A program made the position numbers and the translations under genes. The notes beneath the pieces are model-generated. The model made no database searches. It was not told where the DNA came from and was given only the letters and a program-made list of their open reading frames with translations. Shown one piece after another: positions 16,257 through 24,155 of a DNA stretch of 64,000 nucleotides; position 1 is the first letter of the stretch; each line of letters opens with the position of its first letter. Location: positions 62,001-126,000 of the forward strand of contig JANQJU010000042.1 in assembly GCA_028281495.1 (NCBI GenBank), written 5' to 3'. The stretch comes from SAR324 cluster bacterium. GTDB lineage: Bacteria > SAR324 > NAC60-12.

Positions 16257-18245
16257 ATGACTGAGAAAATGGAGCACCCCCTCTCCACTCAAGAGAAAGA
16301 AATCGATAGTGATGATATTTCTTCCAATCCCACAGATACTCCGTCTTTGGGTGATATTGTGAATGCGCGCGTGAATCGACGTGGAGCACTCAAAGGCATG
16401 TTGGCGACTGCCGTTGTGGGAGCGGTTGGGACAACACAACTCGCAAAAACTTCCCAAGCGGCTAGTAAATCTCTCAATGGAAGAATTGACCCAGAAACCG
16501 GAAGCACTCTGACTTTTAAAGAACTAGAACACAAGATCGACGAAAACGATGGAGTGGCCGAAGGTTACAATGCGGACGTATTGATCCGCTGGGGTGACAA
16601 AGTGGTCCCCGATGCGCCCGAATTCGATCCACAGCGATTAACCGTTCGAGGCCAAGCCAAGCAATTTGGTTACAACAACGATTTCTTGGGTTACATGCCA
16701 CTGCCTTTAGGATCGGCGAACTCGGAGCACGGGCTCTTGTGTGTGAACCACGAATACACCAACGCCCACCTCATGTGGCGCGGCGTGAATAGCAGCATGG
16801 ATCTCAATAAAGAACGGGTGAACATCGAAATGCTGGCCCATGGCCATTCGGTGATCGAAGTCCGCAAAGCCTTTGGAAAGTGGCAAGTGGTGGAAGACAG
16901 CAAATATGCTCGTCGTTTGACACTTTTCTCTAAAATGAAGATTGCAGGTCCGGCTGCTGGATACAATCGACTGAAGACCTCAGAAGATCCCACTGGACGG
17001 ACTGCCATGGGTACTGTCAACAACTGTGCGGGTGGCGTGACTCCTTGGGGAACCGTGTTGATTGCGGAAGAAAACTTCCACGGTTATTTTGGTGGGGACG
17101 TTGATAAAGCCGCCGTGAGTGATGCGGAGAAAGCATCGTGGAAACGTCTTGGCGTCGGTAAGCCTCGTTATGCTTGGTACAAGTACTATGATCGATTTGA
17201 TGTAGCCAAAGAACCGATGGAACCCAACCGCTTCGGATGGATGGTTGAGTTGGATCCCTACAATCCGGATGCTGTACCCGTGAAACGAACCGCCTTAGGT
17301 CGTTTCAAGCATGAAGGGGCGCAGACCACAGTCAACGAAGACGGGCACGTGGTGGTGTACTCAGGAGATGATCAACGATTCGACTACCTCTATCGTTTTG
17401 TCACTAAAGGCAAATACAATCCCAATGATCGTGAAGCCAACATGAATTTGTTGGATGAAGGGACCCTTTCGGTGGCTAAATTCAATGCGGATGGATCGTT
17501 GGATTGGTTGCCTTTGGTCTATGGAGAAGGCCCATTGACCTCAACCAACAAATTTCACAATCAAGCAGATGTGGTGATTGATGCGCGGATTGCTGCGGAT
17601 CTCTTAGGAGCCACACCAATGGATCGTCCAGAAGATGTCGAAGTGAATCCGGTAACCGGTAAGGTTTATGTGGCCTTGACCAACAATACCAAGCGCAAAC
17701 CAGAGCAAGTGGATGCTGCCAATCCACGAGCAAATAATAAGTATGGAAGTGTTGTGGAAATCATTCCAAACAATGGGGATCACACCGCTGCGCAGTCGAC
17801 TTGGAATATTTTCTTGCAGGCAGGCAACCCCATGATTCCAGGTCACCAAGCCAAGTACCATCCAGGGGTTTCTCAAAATGGCTGGTTGGCTGCTCCAGAC
17901 AACGTGTCATTTGACCGATTTGGGCGTTTATGGATTTCTACCGATCAAGGATCCGCACAGCGCAAAAACAATATCCCGGATGGGATGTACGGTACGGACA
18001 CCGAAGGGTTTGGCCGTGCGTTGACCCGTTTCTTCTACCGCTGTCCAGCAGATGCTGAAATGTGTGGACCTGTGTTCACTCCAGACAGCAAGACACTGTT
18101 TGTGGCTGTGCAGCATCCGTCTGAAACAAAAGGTGCAACGTTTGACAATCCATCCACACGATGGCCTGATTTCGATGCGAATACTCCCCCTCGACCTTCT
18201 GTAGTTGCCATCACGAAAAAAGATGGTGGTGAAATCGGAAGCTAA
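16257..18245 (+). CDS. PhoX-family alkaline phosphatase, Tat-exported
   Basis: 662 residues. A long N-region precedes a Tat-type signal with Arg41-Arg42 in NRRGALKGML, a hydrophobic stretch and an AxA-like SQA end. The mature part carries PhoX/DUF839 features: YMPLPLG, LLCVNHEYTN, NNCAGGVTPWGTVLIAEEN, and RPEDVEVNPVTGKVYVALTNN, DRFGRLWISTDQG near the C-terminus. PhoX enzymes are calcium/iron phosphomonoesterases that release phosphate from organic esters in the periplasm. AAAGGTG lies upstream of the ATG. A strong hairpin follows the stop. Confidence 0.92.
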   Translation: MTEKMEHPLSTQEKEIDSDDISSNPTDTPSLGDIVNARVNRRGALKGMLATAVVGAVGTTQLAKTSQAASKSLNGRIDPETGSTLTFKELEHKIDENDGVAEGYNADVLIRWGDKVVPDAPEFDPQRLTVRGQAKQFGYNNDFLGYMPLPLGSANSEHGLLCVNHEYTNAHLMWRGVNSSMDLNKERVNIEMLAHGHSVIEVRKAFGKWQVVEDSKYARRLTLFSKMKIAGPAAGYNRLKTSEDPTGRTAMGTVNNCAGGVTPWGTVLIAEENFHGYFGGDVDKAAVSDAEKASWKRLGVGKPRYAWYKYYDRFDVAKEPMEPNRFGWMVELDPYNPDAVPVKRTALGRFKHEGAQTTVNEDGHVVVYSGDDQRFDYLYRFVTKGKYNPNDREANMNLLDEGTLSVAKFNADGSLDWLPLVYGEGPLTSTNKFHNQADVVIDARIAADLLGATPMDRPEDVEVNPVTGKVYVALTNNTKRKPEQVDAANPRANNKYGSVVEIIPNNGDHTAAQSTWNIFLQAGNPMIPGHQAKYHPGVSQNGWLAAPDNVSFDRFGRLWISTDQGSAQRKNNIPDGMYGTDTEGFGRALTRFFYRCPADAEMCGPVFTPDSKTLFVAVQHPSETKGATFDNPSTRWPDFDANTPPRPSVVAITKKDGGEIGS

Positions 18246-18261
18246 TCCTATCCTGGTATTC

Positions 18262-18297
18262 CATCAAACTGTTTGCCGTAAGGCAGACAGTTTGATG
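18262..18297 (+). terminator. Hairpin terminator after phoX
   Basis: Bases 18262-18277 pair with 18282-18297 in a 16-base stem with one G-T wobble and a GTAA loop, 16 bases after the phoX stop. The run after it is only partly T-rich. It lies between convergent genes and may act on both strands. Confidence 0.75.
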
Positions 18298-18389
18298 TTC
18301 CTTGTCGGATCCTTCTCGTTGAATTCCACGTTAATATCTCAGTGTTCTACTTCACATGGAGTTCCTTCGATTTCTGCTCTATGGGAGTG

Positions 18390-19151
18390 TTAATACTTTT
18401 CAATAATTTTTTGCATTACACCTTCGGCCTGCATTTCTCGGATGATTTTGTCCATTTGAGGAATTAACTTGATTGCGGGGGACTTCTTGCTGAATGGGAG
18501 GTAATACTTCGATACCATTAGAGGCCTGTCGACAATTCCATACTTCCCTTCAAGTCCTGTCTCTTTAGCAAGGGTGTTTCCTACAAGGTTATTGCTGACA
18601 ACCAGATCCAGACGTCCCTTGGCCAGCTTACGAAAATTCAATTCAGCTGTTTTTCCCAAATCGAGTGTCACGATGTTGTCCTTCGCCGCTTTCTCCAATT
18701 CAGGGACGGAGGAACCTCGGAGCAGGCCAATACGGTAGGGGGAAAGATCATTGTAAGTTTCCCATTGAACTCCGCTGGGATACTTTTCCTTCAAATAGAA
18801 TAGTGAGATGGGATTGATGAAGTAGGGTTCATTAGAAAACTGCATATAGGTGGCGCGTTCTTCCGAATAGAGAGCGAGGATCACGCCGTCAATATTACCT
18901 TCCTCGACCTCTGCAAGGCAACGCTTCCAAGGGATAAGAATCATCTCTAATTGCACCCCCTCCATTCTCGAAAACAGCTCCGTTACGTATTCCACGGCAA
19001 TTCCTCCGGTGGGCGCATAACCACTTTGTCCAATAGTATAAGGAGGCCAAGGGTCTTCACAAAGAACTATTTTTTGCTGAGCTATGAGAGAAATGGGTAA
19101 AAAGAATAATAGCAAAATGCCTAAACTTTTGAATACGATTCGAGATTCCAT
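18390..19151 (-). CDS. Periplasmic solute-binding protein, family 3 type
   Basis: 253 residues from the ATG at 19151. A Sec signal peptide (SLGILLLFFLPISLIAQ) leads to a family-3 extracellular solute-binding fold: PWPPYTIG, GGIAVEYVTELFSRM, IPWKRCLAEVEEGNIDG, RATYMQFSNEPYF, and a YRIGLLRGSS strand. No permease or ATPase genes are adjacent. It is transcribed away from the membrane kinase at 19486. Stand-alone proteins of this type often act as ligand sensors or belong to scattered amino-acid importers; which applies here cannot be told. Confidence 0.88.
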   Translation of the reverse strand: MESRIVFKSLGILLLFFLPISLIAQQKIVLCEDPWPPYTIGQSGYAPTGGIAVEYVTELFSRMEGVQLEMILIPWKRCLAEVEEGNIDGVILALYSEERATYMQFSNEPYFINPISLFYLKEKYPSGVQWETYNDLSPYRIGLLRGSSVPELEKAAKDNIVTLDLGKTAELNFRKLAKGRLDLVVSNNLVGNTLAKETGLEGKYGIVDRPLMVSKYYLPFSKKSPAIKLIPQMDKIIREMQAEGVMQKIIEKY

Positions 19152-19485
19152 ATACCGCCTCATACGTCAATTCGGCCACGAGTGCCGAGTGGGTTCGTTC
19201 GGTTGGACAAATACAAAAAGGTACTCCGCTCTGCAAAAGCGATCCTCCTCAAAATAAGATTGGTATCATGTGGTTGATTTTATAATCCTTTCGAAAAGAG
19301 GGTGAGTCTGCAAGCAATTTTCGCATACAAAACCGACTTGACTAATAATCTTGCCTAGAAGACTGGGTGAATTGATAAGTCGTTTCATCGATGCTTGGAA
19401 GTAGCTATGTCATTATTCTCTCATATTGCAAATTCAATTTGCCGTTGATGACAATATCTGAATCAAATCATTAAGAGAGGTACGT
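19152..19485 (+). promoter_or_regulatory. Divergent intergenic region between solute-binding protein and sensor kinase
   Basis: 334 bases without a gene between divergent starts. It is AT-rich, with TTGACT near 19336, but no -10 box at proper spacing was found. AAGAGAGG precedes the GTG start of the kinase. Confidence 0.35.
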
Positions 19486-22032
19486 GTGCAACAATATCCC
19501 ACTGTCGATATCAAGAACTCGGTAGGAACACAATTACTCACCGTAGTTTTCTCCTTATACCTCATCGTTGCTGTCGCTGTTACTCTGATTCACATGGGAG
19601 GGGAATATTATGGCACTCGTCAAGACATTCTAGATGATTTGGTGGTGTTTGAAAAAACCTTCCACCCCGGAATCGCCAATCAAGTTTGGAATTTAGATGA
19701 TGAGGCCCTCGCTGCGAATTTACAGGGAATTGTAAAGATTCCCATCATCGTGGGAGTCAAAGTCGATAACAACAAAGGGAAGATACTCGCAAAGACCGGA
19801 GTGGTGATAGAAGCAGGGAATATTGTTTCTAGTGATAATAAAGATGCGGGACTTTTTTCAGAGTTAATTGCACATCAATTCCCAATTTATTTTGAAGTAA
19901 GGGAAGGGGAAATGGTTCTTATTGGCAATGGTACGCTCTATTCAAGTACAGGTGTTGTTTTTAATAAAGTACAGTATGGCTTTTTGTTCATTATCATCAA
20001 CTCTATCATCAAAACTGCTGCATTGTGGATGATTTTTTTGTTTATCGCGCAACGCATTTTAAGCCGACCGTTGGGATTGCTGACAATTGCCACCTCTAAA
20101 GTCAATCTCGACAACCTGGGAAATATTGATTGGAATATTGAAACCTACGGTCGCAATGAAATCAAAGTTCTCGCGGAAGGCTTTCAAAAGATGGTCAGTA
20201 ATTTGTGGGAAGCTCGGAAAAAAATTGATGAAAAAAATGTAGCCCTATCTGAAGCAAATCATCGATTGGAGCTGTTGCTCGAAAGCAGTCGTCAGCTTTC
20301 CATAACCCACAACAAATTATCGGCTTTGATCGAGATTGCCGAAGCGATTCTAAAAGAAGTGTTTCCTCACGGAAAAACCCAAGTGAAGCTAGGGTTTTTG
20401 GATCACAGCGCCAATGGGGAAACAGGATATGCGCTGTTTACACTACCTTTTGTCTCTAATGCCAACAGTGTTCGGTTTGAAGGATTGTCCCAAGCCCATC
20501 ATTCCTACTCGGTAGAAGTGCCTTCTATTTTTAATGCAAAAGAACATTTTGATAGATCCGGGAGCTTCCAAGCGAATGAACAGCTCTATATCGCTGCTTG
20601 GAATCAAGGAACCTTGCTGGGGTATGTTGAGTTGGGGAAGCTGGAAGAAGATGAGTATTCACATGTGAAACAAGAATTTATCGATACTCTAGCACAAACG
20701 CTTTCCATTGAACTTGCGAATATTGATTTCAACTTTGCATTGCTCATGGCGAAAGAAAAATTGGAAGAAGCCAATGAAAATCTGGAACAAAAGGTTGAAT
20801 TACGGACACAAGAATTGATCTCAGCATTATATGAACGTGAACAACAAAATATCACGTTAGCGGCAAGTAATCGCAAATTGGAGGATTTGAATAGTACCAA
20901 AGAGCAACTTCTGAATAAGATCTCGGGACTCAAAACAGGGCAAGTTCAACGGGTGAGAAAAGAACTGGATTCCTGGGAAGAGAAAGTGCCTTCGTCGCTC
21001 AGCAATTCGCTGCAATATGCTCAACGTAAAGTGTATGAAATTGAAGAAATTCTTCGGCCTATTGCGTCTCTATATCTCTCAGAAAAAGCCATTCAGAGCA
21101 AAAAGGTGTTACTGGCCGAAACACTCAAGAAGCAACAAATCCTGGCTAAAATGGCGCTTAAGGGGACGGGAGTCGATCTCGATATCGTTTCGGATTTAGA
21201 AGAAGGCAAAATCCTTCTTTCAGAAAAAGACTACGACATCCTGTATTTTGATACCGAAATGATTGAGCTGGCAGATTGGGCACAATCTCACTATCCGCAC
21301 ATCACTCCTGTCTTTAGTACGTCCCAAGATATATCGGATTATTTACCCTTGTTATTGGAGCACCCGTTCATTTCGAATACCGTTTCGAAAAGTGTGGATG
21401 ATCGCACATTCACCATGAAAAACATCCTGTCCACGGTAAGCAAGCTGGTGAGTCAAGATCTGTTCGGACTGGAGAAGTACTTGAGTTGGGGAGTGGATGT
21501 TCACGAACGAGAAGTGACGGGCAGCATGATGCGAGAAGCCTTGGTAGACACCATGAGCGACGATCTTATAGACTTAGGGATTCGTCCTTTCCTACAAAAT
21601 AAGGCGGTCATGGTTGCCGAGGAGCTGCTCATGAATGCCATTTACGATGCACCCACCGATGCCCAAGGGAGAGCCTTGTACAACCATCTTTCCCGGACGG
21701 TTCCTGTGGAGCTACCCAAGCAAAGTTATGCCAAGTTCCGGTATGCCTGTGATGGCTTGTTGTTAGCTGTTTCTGTGGAAGATCCCTTTGGAGCATTTGC
21801 TCGCGAAACGATCCTAGAATATCTGCAAAGTTGTTATATGGGACAAGCGGGTTCGTTGAACCAAGAAAAAGGAGGGGCGGGTCGTGGGATTTTTCAGATT
21901 ATCGAAACTGCCGATTTGGTGGTGTTCAACGTGAAGCCCAAAATTCGTACGGAAGTCATTGCGATCTTTAATATGGAAGGGAGCAAAGCCAAAACGGATC
22001 GAACCACCTCACTTCATTATTTTTACGGATGA
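19486..22032 (+). CDS. Membrane sensor protein: HAMP, coiled coil, receiver-like and HATPase domains
   Basis: 848 residues, GTG start with AAGAGAGG upstream. A first membrane helix (about 17-38) and a second (about 165-190) enclose a ~125-residue periplasmic sensor. A HAMP-like linker and coiled coils follow, with a GAF-like region about 260-420 and a coiled coil to ~530. Residues ~545-640 look like a degenerate receiver (VLLAE, then YDILYFDTEM with a possible phospho-Asp). The C-terminus has HATPase motifs: VAEELLMNAIYDAP (N box), DPFGAFA, and GGAGRGIFQI. No clear His phospho-acceptor box is seen, so it may be a serine-kinase/anti-sigma-like or divergent histidine kinase. No response regulator gene is adjacent. 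Confidence 0.8.
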   Translation: MQQYPTVDIKNSVGTQLLTVVFSLYLIVAVAVTLIHMGGEYYGTRQDILDDLVVFEKTFHPGIANQVWNLDDEALAANLQGIVKIPIIVGVKVDNNKGKILAKTGVVIEAGNIVSSDNKDAGLFSELIAHQFPIYFEVREGEMVLIGNGTLYSSTGVVFNKVQYGFLFIIINSIIKTAALWMIFLFIAQRILSRPLGLLTIATSKVNLDNLGNIDWNIETYGRNEIKVLAEGFQKMVSNLWEARKKIDEKNVALSEANHRLELLLESSRQLSITHNKLSALIEIAEAILKEVFPHGKTQVKLGFLDHSANGETGYALFTLPFVSNANSVRFEGLSQAHHSYSVEVPSIFNAKEHFDRSGSFQANEQLYIAAWNQGTLLGYVELGKLEEDEYSHVKQEFIDTLAQTLSIELANIDFNFALLMAKEKLEEANENLEQKVELRTQELISALYEREQQNITLAASNRKLEDLNSTKEQLLNKISGLKTGQVQRVRKELDSWEEKVPSSLSNSLQYAQRKVYEIEEILRPIASLYLSEKAIQSKKVLLAETLKKQQILAKMALKGTGVDLDIVSDLEEGKILLSEKDYDILYFDTEMIELADWAQSHYPHITPVFSTSQDISDYLPLLLEHPFISNTVSKSVDDRTFTMKNILSTVSKLVSQDLFGLEKYLSWGVDVHEREVTGSMMREALVDTMSDDLIDLGIRPFLQNKAVMVAEELLMNAIYDAPTDAQGRALYNHLSRTVPVELPKQSYAKFRYACDGLLLAVSVEDPFGAFARETILEYLQSCYMGQAGSLNQEKGGAGRGIFQIIETADLVVFNVKPKIRTEVIAIFNMEGSKAKTDRTTSLHYFYG

Positions 22033-22051
22033 TCTGTTTCCAACAGAATGC

Positions 22052-23278
22052 TTAAAATACCAATCCGACCACAAGACGGTGCGAAAAGAAATCATCTTCC
22101 AGATGATGGCTGTCGACCGAGGCATCTGTAAAGTTGTGTTCTAGGAAAAATTTTCGAAATACGGCTCGGTAGGAATAACCGAAGGAGAACGGTTCGAAAG
22201 TATCGACAAACAGGTCTACCGCATAGGTTTTGCCGTAATAATAGATATCGTCTTTGGAAACTACTTGAATTGCAGCATCAAATGCTTCTTCCATTTCCTG
22301 AGCAGCTTTACCAAAATCCAATGTTCCGTTCCCTGATTCTTCCTTGAGATAAAACACGGCTCCCCATGTTTCGGACTCGAATCCGATTGTAATATCATTG
22401 CTGATACCCGTTGCCACGACTTTAGGAAGCACGAGAAAAATACTGAATTCGGTATCGTCAGGGATGTCAACATCCTCATCTTCGTCGACGTTATCGGCAG
22501 TGAGATCGCGGAACTCGATGAACAAAGGCTTGCTGAAATCAATGCCAAACCAACCATGTCTCGTGATCACCGTCAGAAAGCTCGATTCAATAAGGAAATC
22601 GTAGTTGATTTGAATGCCCAGTTCAGCCTGTTCAAAAACACTTCTTAACGGAAGTTCCACTCCTTCAAGCACCTGCGATTCATTACCAAGGGAATTGAGA
22701 AGGATGAAATCTTCATTAGATTCCACTGTGGCCTGCAAGGCCTCTTCCCGGAAAATCGTGTAAGGCGCTGCAATTTCTGCTGCCTCCCACAAGGCGTCTG
22801 CAATATCCTTCAATTTATTATCCAAATGAAACCGGGCTAAATGCTCTTGTTTCAGTTCCGCTTGGCGTGCTCTGGCACTGACCTTTTCCACAGAGGCGGC
22901 GACAGAAGCAGCGTCAAACAAATCAAGATCCACATCTTGGATATCATTGGGTTGGTCTATTTCTAAGAAAAAGCGGTTGGAAAAATACGGGAACCAATTG
23001 ATCCATGCAGGGTTGAATCCCAAGCTTTCTAACAAGGGGTCCCAGAGCTGCGATAGTCCGACAAGATTGTAAACCTCATGCGCCCGTTCCGGTTCAATCT
23101 CTACATTTTCATCGAGGAAGGGCACCCATCGTTCTTGGGTGGTTTCAAATTTGAATCGAAAACGATCATCGATCAAGGCTTGAGCATGACTGGTGGAAGC
23201 AAAGACCCATAGGTAGAAAAACACAATCCAAGGTGAGAGTTTGAAAATAATGCCGGTTGAGGGGGGAAGCCATTGCAT
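22052..23278 (-). CDS. Exported protein, probable outer-membrane beta-barrel
   Basis: 408 residues with a Sec signal peptide (IVFFYLWVFASTSHAQA, cleavage near residue 33). The mature protein has many alternating strands and ends in SHRLVVGLVF, a C-terminal Phe typical of outer-membrane barrels. A helical stretch around residues 125-175 (AASVAASVEKVSARARQAEL) interrupts it. An acidic loop DNVDEDEDVDIPDDTE lies near residue 275. No family recognised. It is convergent with the sensor kinase at 19486, with stops 20 bases apart. Confidence 0.7.
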   Translation of the reverse strand: MQWLPPSTGIIFKLSPWIVFFYLWVFASTSHAQALIDDRFRFKFETTQERWVPFLDENVEIEPERAHEVYNLVGLSQLWDPLLESLGFNPAWINWFPYFSNRFFLEIDQPNDIQDVDLDLFDAASVAASVEKVSARARQAELKQEHLARFHLDNKLKDIADALWEAAEIAAPYTIFREEALQATVESNEDFILLNSLGNESQVLEGVELPLRSVFEQAELGIQINYDFLIESSFLTVITRHGWFGIDFSKPLFIEFRDLTADNVDEDEDVDIPDDTEFSIFLVLPKVVATGISNDITIGFESETWGAVFYLKEESGNGTLDFGKAAQEMEEAFDAAIQVVSKDDIYYYGKTYAVDLFVDTFEPFSFGYSYRAVFRKFFLEHNFTDASVDSHHLEDDFFSHRLVVGLVF

Positions 23279-23384
23279 AGAAAGCGATCCTAAAGAGGGT
23301 GGAGTAAGGTGTTTCAGAAGGAATTCAAAACTCGGCCCAATTTTGGAAGATGTTACGAAATCTGCTAACGGATTTTCATCGATT

Positions 23385-23460
23385 GTGGTCTTTCGATCCT
23401 GGTGTGGTCTTTCGATCCTGGTGTGGCCTTCCGATCCTGGTGTGGCCTTCCGATCCTGGT
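23385..23460 (+). repeat. Tandem repeat, four units of 19 bases
   Basis: Four head-to-tail copies. Units at 23385 and 23404 read GTGGTCTTTCGATCCTGGT; units at 23423 and 23442 differ at two positions (GGCC and TTCC in place of GGTC and TTTC). A partial GTG follows. The two sequence types are paired, suggesting stepwise duplication. No terminator fold or coding role seen. Confidence 0.9.
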
Positions 23461-23657
23461 GTGTTCACGTTTCCATCCTTTAGGATCATCACGCGTTCAA
23501 AATCCAAATGGTTTTTATCATATTGGGATTGTCGTTGGTGAATATAAATACTGAATGGCAATACTGAATGGCGTATCCCCATGTTTCCCAGGTGACAGAC
23601 TAATGATGAAAAATTCAATTTGTGAATAGTTTTTCAGGAATGCGTTGTGTAAAGACC

Positions 23658-23928
23658 TTATACACCAACGATATAGTAGTCCTCCATATCCAACAATTCA
23701 GGTAAGCGACCTTCCTGTTTTTTAGGTAAGAAAAACCAAGAAAAATCGCCTAGTAATGTGATCTGCTTTTTTGTATTAAGCTTTAATTTGTACGGTAAGG
23801 GAGTTGCCAAAAAAGGTGCATCGTGCTTCGTTAGCGTTAACATTATCAACCAGATAAGAAAAATTTACATCACATCTCAATTTAATATCTGGAGAGTTGA
23901 CTTTCTCAATCAGCTTGAGGAAAATCAT
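23658..23928 (-). pseudogene. Possible frameshifted small gene remnant
   Basis: Two minus-strand frames read like protein and overlap. One begins at an ATG at 23928 (MIFLKLIEKVN) and stops at 23776; the same frame is open upstream but lacks a start. The other is open from 23849 and carries KLKLNTKKQITLLGDFSWFF to the stop at 23658. Joining them by one frame change near 23780-23800 would give one ~85-residue domain. No ribosome-binding site was found and no family recognised. Confidence 0.3.
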
Positions 23929-24155
23929 TTCATACGTTGTTCTTATAGGAGGACTAGGGGCATTTACTTCGTTAGTGATAGTTGATTCTACGGAGTCATT
24001 TTATCTTTTATGATTCAAACCTTTTAGAAGAGCTGAAAGAATTATTTTAGTTATCGTTAATTTATAGCCTAGTTGAAGCTGTAATCAACCGATGTAGAAC
24101 CCCGGTTGATAAAGGAATCACTGTGGTTTTTGTAAAAACATAAAGGGGGGGCCTT

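Larger units (their letters stand above)
23279..24155 (+). other. Long region without a clear gene
   Basis: About 880 bases between divergent genes. It holds a four-copy 19-base tandem repeat (23385-23460) and, on the minus strand at 23658-23928, two overlapping protein-like reading frames that look like a frameshifted gene remnant. The remainder is AT-rich and presumably contains the promoters of both neighbours. No RNA gene was recognised. Confidence 0.5.

Noticed and set aside
23385..23460. Possible CRISPR array
   Set aside because: The units are directly adjacent with no spacers, and no cas genes are present.
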